Assembly (NCBI GenBank): GCA_031425695.1
Contig: JANPJV010000290.1
Span: 1 to 38,933, forward strand
DNA length: 38,933 nt
Reading direction: 5' to 3'
Source of the DNA: JANPJV01 sp031425695
GTDB taxonomy: Bacteria > Pseudomonadota > Gammaproteobacteria > Xanthomonadales > SZUA-5
Positions 1 to 6,466 of the stretch are shown here, in pieces. The notes beneath the pieces were generated by a model. That model searched no databases. It saw nothing but the letters and a program-made list of their open reading frames with translations, and was not told the DNA's origin. Position 1 is the first letter of the stretch. The number at the start of each line of letters is the position of its first letter. The translations under genes and the position numbers were made by a program.

Positions 1-5
1 AGGAA

Positions 6-39
6 AGCCGCGGAGAGCGCTGCGCGCACTCCGCGCTAC
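6..39 (-). repeat. REP-like palindrome, GTAG foot
   Basis: Read on the minus strand this starts with GTAG (39-36) followed by a hairpin. The outer arms are CGCGGAG (9-15) and CTCCGCG (29-35). Inside them GCGC pairs with GCGC around a TGC loop. A GTAG foot followed by an imperfect palindrome is the classical layout of REP sequences. It lies in the gap upstream of pilU. The gene further upstream is outside the window. Confidence 0.55.
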
Positions 40-146
40 AGGTCACAGAAAACAGCACGATACGCGCCGAAGTCACCTATCCCGCGTGCGTCGCCACGCG
101 CCGGCATGTCACAATCTTCCCTGTTGTCTTTGGCGAGGGTCCGGGC

Positions 147-1271
147 ATGAGCATCGACTTCAATTCCTTCCTGAAATTGATGGTGCACAAGAAGGCTTCG
201 GACTTGTTCATCACCGCGGGCGTGCCGCCGTCGATGAAGGTGCACGGCCGCATTGCACCGATCACGCAGTCGGCATTGAGCCCGCAGCAGAGCCGCGACC
301 TGGTGCTCTCGGTGATGACTCCCTCGCAGCGCGAAGAGTTTGAAAAAACCCACGAGTGCCAGTTCGCGATCAGCTTGCAGGGCGTCGGCCGTTTCCGCGT
401 GAGCTGTTTCTACCAGCGTAACCAGGTCGGCATGGTCTTGCGCCGCATTGAAACCAAGATCCCGACCATCGACGAGCTCAGCCTGCCGCCGATCCTGAAG
501 ACGCTGGCGATGACCAAGCGCGGGCTGATCATCTTCGTCGGCGCGACCGGCACTGGCAAGTCCACCTCCCTGGCGGCAATGCTCGGCTATCGCAACCAGA
601 ACTCGACCGGCCACATCATCACCATCGAAGACCCGATCGAGTTCGTGCACAAGCACGAGGGCTGCATCGTGACGCAGCGAGAGGTCGGCATCGACACCGA
701 CACCTTCGAACTGGCGCTGAAGAACACCCTGCGCCAAGCACCTGACGTCATCCTGATCGGCGAGGTGCGCGCGCGCGAAACCATGGAGCACGCGATCGCC
801 TTTGCTGAAACCGGCCATCTTTGCCTGTGCACGCTGCACGCGAACAACGCCAACCAGGCGATCGATCGCATCCTGCATTTCTTCGCGGAAGACCGCCGCG
901 GCCAGTTGCTGATGGACCTGTCGTTGAACCTGAAAGGCATCGTCGCCCAGCAGTTGATCCCGACGCCCGACGGCAAAGGCCGTCGCGTCTGCATGGAGGT
1001 CCTGCTCGGCACGCCACTGGTGCAGGATTACATCCGCCAGGGCGAAGTCCACAAGCTCAAGGACGTCATGAAGGAGTCGACCAACCTCGGCATGCGTACC
1101 TTCGACCAGAGCCTGTTCGAGCTGTATCAAGCCGGCGAGATCAGCTACGAAGACGCGCTGCGCCACGCCGATTCGTCCAACGAAGTCCGCCTGCGCATCA
1201 AGCTCGCTCAAGGCGGCGATGCGCACACGCTGTCGGCCGGCATGGAAGGCGTGGAGTTGATCGAGCGCTGA
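147..1271 (+). CDS. pilU: Type IV pilus retraction ATPase PilU
   Basis: A 374-residue cytoplasmic hexameric secretion ATPase of the PilT/PilU family, which powers depolymerisation of the type IV pilus together with PilT. Motifs in order are Walker A GATGTGKS (132-139), Asp box EDPIEF (161-166), Walker B VILIGE (201-206) and the His box FAETGHLCLCTLHAN (219-233). The His-box sequence and the C-terminal extension past residue 345 favour PilU over PilT. A GAGGG ribosome site (135-139) lies seven bases before the ATG. pilT usually lies immediately upstream and would be outside the window. It is one of several pilus genes in the window, the others being the minor pilins from 23.1 kb. Confidence 0.93.
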   Translation: MSIDFNSFLKLMVHKKASDLFITAGVPPSMKVHGRIAPITQSALSPQQSRDLVLSVMTPSQREEFEKTHECQFAISLQGVGRFRVSCFYQRNQVGMVLRRIETKIPTIDELSLPPILKTLAMTKRGLIIFVGATGTGKSTSLAAMLGYRNQNSTGHIITIEDPIEFVHKHEGCIVTQREVGIDTDTFELALKNTLRQAPDVILIGEVRARETMEHAIAFAETGHLCLCTLHANNANQAIDRILHFFAEDRRGQLLMDLSLNLKGIVAQQLIPTPDGKGRRVCMEVLLGTPLVQDYIRQGEVHKLKDVMKESTNLGMRTFDQSLFELYQAGEISYEDALRHADSSNEVRLRIKLAQGGDAHTLSAGMEGVELIER

Positions 1272-1299
1272 GCACGGTCACTTAGGTCACGTTGCGCCG

Positions 1300-1377
1300 C
1301 GGGCACCTCGGTGCCGCGACGCCGTTTGTCGGGCGCTACGGGACAAGGCCGGGCCGCGGACCGTCATGTAGCGCCCG
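1300..1377. repeat. Hairpins downstream of pilU
   Basis: Two structures fill the first part of the 230-bp gap after pilU. The first (1300-1320) is a strong stem with one bulged base whose core is GCACC/GGTGC, without a T-run, so at best a weak terminator. The preceding bases TAGGTCACGTTG resemble the GTAGGTCATGTTG foot of the REP family at 16140 and 20886, so it may be a decayed member. The second is an inverted pair, CGGGCGCTAC (1330-1339) and GTAGCGCCCG (1368-1377). Confidence 0.5.
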
Positions 1378-1441
1378 CTACCGCATTTGCGCATTACGTC
1401 ATTTGCGCGCGGGCCCAACGTGACCTCCGTCGCCGCCTGCT

Positions 1442-1470
1442 CTGCTTTGCTTTCTGCTCGGGCCTATACT
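1442..1470 (+). promoter_or_regulatory. Possible sigma-70 promoter for the PhnD-like/GGDEF-EAL pair
   Basis: A good -10 TATACT (1465-1470) lies 33 bases upstream of the chosen ATG at 1504. With a 17-base spacer the -35 would be CTGCTT (1442-1447), a poor match. The call rests on the -10 and its position only. Confidence 0.3.
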
Positions 1471-1503
1471 GCTCGATGTTTCCGGATTGTGAATTTTAGA
1501 ACG

Positions 1504-2445
1504 ATGCGCGCCTTCCGGTCGGATGCCTTCACCATCGGTGGCTGGGCCCGTGCTGTTGTTGCAGCCTGGTTGGTGTGTTGTGCCGGGGTTGCGGCCGCGC
1601 AGACGGCGGGCACGCTGGTGCTGGGGCGTGTCAGTGACGACCCGAAGGAGCACTACGAGCGGCTGAAGCCGCTGCTCGATTACGTGGTCGGTGAGATGCA
1701 TGACCTCGGCATCCACGAAGGTCGAGTGCTGATGGCGCGCGATGCGCAGCAGATGGTCAGCTACCTGCGCCAAGGCAAAGTCGACTGGATCAGCGAGACT
1801 TCCGGCGCTGCGTTGATCTTCGAGGAGCGCGCCAAGGCGCGCATCTTCGTGCGCGCTCGCCGCGGCGGCCTGTTCAATTACCGCAGCGTGTTCTTTACGC
1901 GCAACGACAGCGGCATTCACAGTCTCGATGACCTGCGCGGGCGCGCCATCGGCCTGCAGCATCCGAGCTCGACCAGTGCCTATCTCGTTCCTGCGATCAC
2001 CTTGCTCGAACGCTCGATCCCGCTGGTGATCCAGGCGTCACCACTGGAGCGGCCGCCGGCTTCTTTCGTCGGCTATGCGTTTGCGCGGTCGGAGGGCAAC
2101 CTGGTCACGTGGGTGCACAAGGGCCTGGTCGACGCGGCCGCCTTCAGCAACCAGGACTGGGACGAGCTGGTGCTGAGCGCGCCGACGTTTGCGCGCGAAC
2201 TGCGCATCTTCCACGAGAGCAGCGAATTTCCGCGCGCGCTCGAGATGGTGCGTGAGGGCATCGACCCGCTGGTGGAGGAGCGACTCAAGGAAGTCCTGCT
2301 CGGCGCGCATCTCGATCCGGCAGCGGCGCTGGCGCTGCGTGCGTACTCGAGCACCGAGCGCTTCGACCAGATCGATGTCGCCACTTCCGAGCTGCTGCGC
2401 GACCTGCGCGTCGGCGTGCGCCGGGTGCGCTCCGAGATCGAATGA
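1504..2445 (+). CDS. PhnD-like periplasmic substrate-binding protein
   Basis: A 313-residue exported protein of the phosphate/phosphite/phosphonate (PhnD-like) binding-protein family. The N-terminus is a Sec-type signal peptide with cleavage likely near residue 32 (after VAAA). Family features are the early TLVLGRVSDDP strand, KVDWISETSGAA and RSVFFTRNDSGIHSLDDLRGRAIGLQHPSSTSAY, which carry the usual SLxDLxGKxxxxxxPxSxSG-type ligand loop. The frame extends upstream to a TTG at 1387, but the ATG at 1504 places the signal peptide correctly. No transporter permease or ATPase is adjacent. Its stop overlaps the start of the GGDEF-EAL gene (ATGA), so it probably serves as a ligand receptor for that protein rather than for uptake. 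The ligand is unknown. Confidence 0.8.
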   Translation: MRAFRSDAFTIGGWARAVVAAWLVCCAGVAAAQTAGTLVLGRVSDDPKEHYERLKPLLDYVVGEMHDLGIHEGRVLMARDAQQMVSYLRQGKVDWISETSGAALIFEERAKARIFVRARRGGLFNYRSVFFTRNDSGIHSLDDLRGRAIGLQHPSSTSAYLVPAITLLERSIPLVIQASPLERPPASFVGYAFARSEGNLVTWVHKGLVDAAAFSNQDWDELVLSAPTFARELRIFHESSEFPRALEMVREGIDPLVEERLKEVLLGAHLDPAAALALRAYSSTERFDQIDVATSELLRDLRVGVRRVRSEIE

Positions 2446-4586
2446 AGATGATCATCGGACTGCGCGCCAAATTCGTTCTCAGCCTGCTGGCCACGACGCT
2501 GGTGTTCTTCGGGGTGCTCGCGTTCGCCTGGTCGACCACCGGGCGGGCGGTCGATGATGTCCTGCGACAGAGCGAGAGCACGCTGCGCGAACAATCACGC
2601 GCTGCGCTCTCCGCGCGCGCCAGCCAGCTCGCGGAATTCCTCGCGACCGCATTGACCAATCCGGTTTATTACTTCGACCTGCTGACCGTGCGCGAAGTCG
2701 CGCAATCGGCGATTTCCCAGCCCGACGTCATCTACGTGCTGGTCTACGATGCACAGGGGCGCGTGATCCACGACGGCTCCCAGGACATCCCGGGCTTTGG
2801 CCAGGTCATGACCGACGAGCTCGCCGCCAAGGCGATCCTGTCGCCGGCGGCGCTGGTGCAATGGGGCAGTGACCGTCTCGACGCCAGCGCACCGATCCGC
2901 ATCGGCAAGCTCAAGCTCGGCGGCGTGCGCATCGGCCTTTCGCTCGCGCGCACGGAAAGCGCAGTTGCGCTCGAAAGCGGCAATGCACGCACCCGGCTGC
3001 GGGAAGGCCTGGCTGGCCCGGGTCGCGTCATCGGCATCGGTTTCCTGGTGCTGCTGTTTTGGATCGGGACCGCCGGCTGGCTGGTCGCGCGCGGCCTGGT
3101 GCGGCCCATCCGTGATCTCGCTGGCAAGGCGCGCGAGATCGAAACCGGCAAGTTCGACATCACCGTCGGCAGCCAGCGCCAGGACGAGCTGGGTGAGCTG
3201 ATCCGCGCATTCGCGCGCATGAGCGAATCGGTCGTGCGCCACGATCACGACATCCGCAAGCTCGCCTACCAGGACAGCCTCACCGGCCTGCCGAATCGCC
3301 TGATGTTCCGCGAACTGCTGGACGACAGCATTTCTGAGTACCGCGGCACCGGCATCGGCCTCGCGCTGCTGTTCGTCGACCTGGACGACTTCAAGCGCAT
3401 CAATGACACCCTCGGCCATGATGCTGGTGACGAGGTGCTGATCGAGTTCGCTGACCGCCTCAAGAGCGGCTTGCATCCGCTCGACGCCCACCGGCAGCCA
3501 TTGCTCGCGCGCCTCGGCGGCGATGAGTTCGTTGCGCTGGTGTCCGGCAATGACGCACGCCAGAAAGGCGAGCTCGCCGCGCACGCGCTCCTGGACACGC
3601 TGCGGCGACCGTTCTTCGTCGGCGGCAAGACCTTGCATGTCGGCGCCAGCGTCGGCATCACCGTGTTCCCCGAGGATGCCCATACCTCCAAGTTGCTGCT
3701 CAAGCACGGCGATCTCGCCATGTACCAGGCCAAGCAGCAGGGCAAGAGCTGCTTTCGCTTTTTCGCCGGCCACCTGACCGAGGTGGCCGAGGAACGCCTG
3801 GCGCTCGAGCACGACCTGCGCGAGGCGCTCGAGCTCGACCAGATCGACCTGGCCTACCAGCCCATCCACGACCTGCGCGACGGCAAGCTGGTGGGCGCCG
3901 AAGCGCTGCTGCGCTGGCGCCACCCGCGCCGCGGCCAGGTGCCGCCGTCGATCTTCGTGCCGATCGCCGAGGCCTCCGGCGTGATCGACCAGCTCGGCGA
4001 ATGGGTGCTCGACCGTGCTTGCAAGGACGCCGCCGAGTGGCAGAAGCAGGCGCCGGGCCTCTCGGTCGCCGTCAATCTCTCGGCCCGCCAGTTGCAGCGC
4101 GAGGACCTGCCTGAGCGCGTCCGCGCCGCACTCCGGCGGCAGGGACTTGCCCCCGAGCTCCTGCACCTCGAGCTCACCGAATCCTGTCTGCTGCACGACG
4201 AGCAGCTTGCCTTTGCTGCATTGACTGCACTGCGCGAAACCGGCGTGCGCGTGTGGCTGGACGATTTCGGCACCGGCTTCTCCGGCCTCAGCCACCTGCG
4301 CAGCGCGCGCGTCGATGGCGTCAAGATCGACCGCAGCTTCATCACCGACATCCTCACCGACCCCGAAGATCTCGCGCTCGCCAGCGCGATCATCGCCATG
4401 GCCCACTCGCTAGGCATGCAGGTGATCGCCGAAGGCATCGAAACAGAATCCCAGTACACGCTCATGCGCGCCCGCGGCTGCGACCTCGCCCAGGGCTTCT
4501 GGATGAGCGCCGCCGTCCCGCCCGACCAGCTCGCCCAGCACTTGCAGATGTCGGCGATGATCGCCAAGGCGGGGGCGGCTTCTTGA
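2442..4586 (+). CDS. Membrane sensor with HAMP, GGDEF and EAL domains
   Basis: A 714-residue inner-membrane protein predicted to make and/or break cyclic di-GMP. Residues 11-30 form TM1, 31-194 a periplasmic sensor region, 197-216 TM2 and about 217-270 a HAMP linker. The GGDEF domain starts at DSLTGLPNR and keeps an intact GGDEF signature (359-363). The position of the RxxD inhibitory site holds H350 and P353, so product inhibition is probably absent. The EAL domain keeps E487 of the EAL motif, NLSARQL, ELTES, DDFGTG (607-612), VKIDRSF and AEGIET, so the catalytic set looks complete. It overlaps the PhnD-like gene by four bases, which suggests coupled translation and that the binding protein docks on the periplasmic domain. 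Which activity dominates cannot be told from sequence. Confidence 0.92.
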   Translation: MKMIIGLRAKFVLSLLATTLVFFGVLAFAWSTTGRAVDDVLRQSESTLREQSRAALSARASQLAEFLATALTNPVYYFDLLTVREVAQSAISQPDVIYVLVYDAQGRVIHDGSQDIPGFGQVMTDELAAKAILSPAALVQWGSDRLDASAPIRIGKLKLGGVRIGLSLARTESAVALESGNARTRLREGLAGPGRVIGIGFLVLLFWIGTAGWLVARGLVRPIRDLAGKAREIETGKFDITVGSQRQDELGELIRAFARMSESVVRHDHDIRKLAYQDSLTGLPNRLMFRELLDDSISEYRGTGIGLALLFVDLDDFKRINDTLGHDAGDEVLIEFADRLKSGLHPLDAHRQPLLARLGGDEFVALVSGNDARQKGELAAHALLDTLRRPFFVGGKTLHVGASVGITVFPEDAHTSKLLLKHGDLAMYQAKQQGKSCFRFFAGHLTEVAEERLALEHDLREALELDQIDLAYQPIHDLRDGKLVGAEALLRWRHPRRGQVPPSIFVPIAEASGVIDQLGEWVLDRACKDAAEWQKQAPGLSVAVNLSARQLQREDLPERVRAALRRQGLAPELLHLELTESCLLHDEQLAFAALTALRETGVRVWLDDFGTGFSGLSHLRSARVDGVKIDRSFITDILTDPEDLALASAIIAMAHSLGMQVIAEGIETESQYTLMRARGCDLAQGFWMSAAVPPDQLAQHLQMSAMIAKAGAAS

Positions 4587-4591
4587 TTCGT

Positions 4592-4845
4592 GCGGAAGTC
4601 TTCGACTTCCGCCCGGGGTGAAGCAGTTCCGGCCCGCGGAGCAAAAACGTGGTTTTTGCTGCGCGATCACCCTGACAGGATGCTGCAAAAGTGCTTTCCT
4701 GCCTTTTTGCTTCGCAAAACTTTTGCAGGTCGCGAGTCCGGTACACGCCCGGACTCGCGCACATCAAATCAATCACTTGCGTGATCGATTTGCGGCCGCG
4801 ACATCCTTGTCGCGCACTATCAGGGTGTTTTGCAACCCCCTGATA
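4592..4845. repeat. Array of seven consecutive hairpins
   Basis: The non-coding stretch after the GGDEF-EAL gene is made almost wholly of short perfect or near-perfect stems. These are GCGGAAGTC/GACTTCCGC (4592-4612, loop TTC), AGCAAAAAC/GTTTTTGCT (4640-4660, loop GTG), TGCAAAAGT/ACTTTTGCA (4684-4727) with an inner TTTTGC/GCAAAA (loop TTC), CGCGAGTCCG/CGGACTCGCG (4731-4759), a ten-base stem with one mismatch (4767-4790, loop TTGC), CGCGACA/TGTCGCG (4797-4814) and TATCAGGG/CCCTGATA (4818-4845). The first could end the operon transcript, although it has no T-run. No open reading frame with a plausible start is seen here. Confidence 0.7.
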
Positions 4846-4952
4846 ATGCTCCGAAACAGATCGACTCGTGCGTAGTTCCTCGGCTTCTGCCGGGAAGCGT
4901 TCGCGGGTACCCAGGACCGAACACGCAGTACTGAGTAGCAAGAACCGATGCC

Positions 4953-5070
4953 GGTTTTGGCTGTCGGTGTTGGAGAAAAGCGAGGTTCGCCGCAGTTCAT
5001 TTTCGAGACCCATCACACTGTCTCCTTTTCGGCTGTTACCGACACCGACACCAACAACCGACACCAAAAC
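4953..5070. repeat. Inverted short-word repeats, possible empty cassette
   Basis: The left arm GGTTTTGGCTGTCGGTG (4953-4969) and its continuation match, in inverted order, the run of CCGACA and CCAAAAC words at 5035-5070 just before the DUF486 start. About 46 bases remain between the innermost arm segments. On the minus strand they hold a GGAG site followed by ATGGG at a spacing similar to the start of the four-helix-bundle gene at 6422. It may be a deletion derivative of the kind of cassette seen at 6003-6466, but nothing in it can be read as that protein. Confidence 0.4.
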
Positions 5071-5427
5071 ATGCCTACCCAAGCTTGGCTGCCGATCGTC
5101 CTCCTGATCGGCTCGAATGTGTTCATGACCTTCGCCTGGTACGGGCACCTGCGCTACAAGGCGGCACCGCTGGTGACGGCGATCCTGGTGAGCTGGCTGA
5201 TCGCACTGCCGGAGTACATCCTGCAGGTGCCGGCCAACCGGTATGGCCATGGCTACTACAGCGCAGTGCAGCTGAAGACGCTGCAAGAGATCATCACGCT
5301 CGGCGTCTTCTGTGTGTTTTCGGTGACCTACCTGGGCGAAGCGATCCGTTGGAACCACCTGGCCGCATTCGTGCTGATCGTCGCTGCGGCGTACCTCATG
5401 TTCCTGCCGACGCCGAGCGCGCCGTAG
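5071..5427 (+). CDS. DUF486 (DMT-type) small membrane protein
   Basis: A 118-residue integral membrane protein of the DUF486 family, related to small drug/metabolite transporter proteins. Four hydrophobic helices are visible, near residues 5-24, 33-52, 73-90 and 94-113. The family hallmarks FMTFAWYGHLRYK, SWLIALPEYILQVPANR, GYYSAVQLKTLQEIITLGVFC and RWNHLAAFVLIVAAAYLMF are present. The ATG at 5071 gives the normal family length; the longer frame begins inside the preceding repeat. No clear ribosome site is seen because the repeat abuts the start. The function of the family is not established. The stop is the TAG of a GTAG at 5424-5427. Confidence 0.88.
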   Translation: MPTQAWLPIVLLIGSNVFMTFAWYGHLRYKAAPLVTAILVSWLIALPEYILQVPANRYGHGYYSAVQLKTLQEIITLGVFCVFSVTYLGEAIRWNHLAAFVLIVAAAYLMFLPTPSAP

Positions 5428-5503
5428 GGCCGTCTCGCCAAACCGATCACAACCCGTAACCCCGGCGCTTGTAGAGTGATTGGCCGAGGGCTTATGGTGG
5501 GTG

Positions 5504-5662
5504 GTGTGGTGTGTCACAAGTAACTAGAACTATTTCTGTGTCTTTCGCCGCCATGCTTCGTTGCTCGTCGGCGTCATAGAAGAGCTATGCCTTCTCCTCG
5601 CGCCTTGCCTGACGACGAAATCCATCAGAAATATTGTTCAAGTTGCTTGTGACACACCACAC
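5504..5662. repeat. 159-bp near-complete palindrome (MITE-like)
   Basis: Perfect 17-base ends, 5504-5520 and 5646-5662, read GTGTGGTGTGTCACAAG and its complement. The symmetry continues inward with few mismatches through AACT-GAAC, TATTTCTG and TTTCG blocks to a central CATAG-AAGAG-CTATG hairpin near 5575-5592. The whole element can fold into one long stem. No target duplication is obvious and no protein is encoded. It fills most of the gap between the DUF486 and PilZ genes. Confidence 0.7.
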
Positions 5663-5684
5663 TTGCAGGGGGAGGCGGGCATTC

Positions 5685-6011
5685 ATGGTCCAGGGATACG
5701 AAAAGCGCCAGCACGCGCGCACCGAGATCAGCGCGGTTGCCGTGCTCATCGCGCCGGCACGTGGCGGATTCCTGAGCAATGCCGAGGACATCTCCGGCGG
5801 CGGTGCCAAGCTCATCCGCCCACTCGCGTGGGAACAGCCCGACGCCCCGTTCCGCCTGTATTTCATCTTCGACCAGGACACCGTCGTCGAGCTCCGCGCC
5901 ACCCTCGTCCGCGCCAGCGACGAACACCTCGCCTTTCAGTTCGATAGCGGCCAGCCGGACGAGATCGACCAGCTGCTGTACGAGACGCGGTTCATCGTCC
6001 ACGCGGCGTAG
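5685..6011 (+). CDS. PilZ-domain protein
   Basis: A 108-residue single-domain PilZ protein, a family whose members bind cyclic di-GMP and act as effectors of motility, pili or polysaccharide. The binding signature is present as R8-x-x-x-R12 (KRQHAR) and D35-x-S37-x-x-G40 (EDISGGG), followed by a beta-barrel. The ATG at 5685 has a strong GGGGGAGG site at 5667-5674; the longer frame starts inside the palindrome upstream. It fits with the GGDEF-EAL enzyme 1 kb upstream, though they are not in one operon. The stop codon is the TAG of the GTAG at 6008-6011, the outer edge of the next cassette. Confidence 0.87.
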   Translation: MVQGYEKRQHARTEISAVAVLIAPARGGFLSNAEDISGGGAKLIRPLAWEQPDAPFRLYFIFDQDTVVELRATLVRASDEHLAFQFDSGQPDEIDQLLYETRFIVHAA

Positions 6012-6466
6012 GAGCGGGTTTCGGATTTCGGTTTCGGTTTCGGAGGAGGCTTATGGCGCGGGGCCTGAGAGCTTTATCGCTAGGCCCCGGAGCGGCTTCC
6101 TAATTTCTCCGAGCAATAGCTCGATGTGTTTAAGTTGGTCGGGTGAAATGTATTGCAAACGTTGGGCGACAATTAGAAGCGTATGAAGTTCGGCCAGGCT
6201 ACCTCTCGCGATAGAAAGGTACTGCAGGAATTCCTTTTGATGCTGACGGGCTTGGCCTTCGGCGATGTTTGCCGCGATTGAAACAACTGCGCGCCGCATC
6301 TGGTCAGACATCGCAAATTGCTCGTGCTTCGGGAAGCATTTGACTGTTGCATAGACGACAGGCACTAGCTCAATCGCTCTTTGCCAGATCACCAGGTCCT
6401 GATAACTCGGGCGATCACCCATTGCTTTCTCCGAAACCGACAACCGAAACCGAAACCTACGACCGC
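6003..6466. mobile_element. Inverted-repeat cassette carrying a four-helix-bundle gene (putative)
   Basis: The gene at 6051-6422 is tightly bracketed by inverted arms. The inner parts are runs of TTTCGG words: 6016-6045 against 6429-6458 match at 24 of 30 positions by eye. They are continued outward by GCGGCGTAGG (6003-6012) against GCGGTCGTAGG on the other strand (6466-6456). The right arm contains the gene's own GGAG ribosome site and the left arm begins five bases past its stop. The TAG stops of both convergent neighbours, pilZ and the permease, lie in the GTAG at each edge. 23S rRNA intervening sequences encode the same protein family between complementary arms, so the architecture has a precedent. 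Mobility is inferred. Confidence 0.5.
6051..6422 (-). CDS. Four-helix-bundle protein (23S rRNA IVS-type)
   Basis: A 123-residue protein of the four-helix-bundle family first known as the product of 23S rRNA intervening sequences. Typical blocks are DLVIWQRAIELV near the start, FPKHEQFAMSDQMRRAVVSIAANIAEG (30-56) and EFLQYLSIARGSLAELHTLL (64-83). The ATG at 6422 is preceded by GGAG with a six-base gap; a TTG at 6443 in the same frame has no site. The biochemical role is unknown. In this window it is not inside an rRNA gene but between two convergent chromosomal genes, flanked by inverted repeats. Confidence 0.9.
   Translation of the reverse strand: MGDRPSYQDLVIWQRAIELVPVVYATVKCFPKHEQFAMSDQMRRAVVSIAANIAEGQARQHQKEFLQYLSIARGSLAELHTLLIVAQRLQYISPDQLKHIELLLGEIRKPLRGLAIKLSGPAP

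Noticed and set aside
2595..4406. Long minus-strand frame opposite the GGDEF-EAL gene
   Set aside because: Shadow; the sense strand carries all domain motifs in order.
6057..6089. GGGGCCT/AGGCCCC hairpin
   Set aside because: It lies within the end of the four-helix-bundle coding sequence and shares no foot with the REPs, so chance cannot be excluded.
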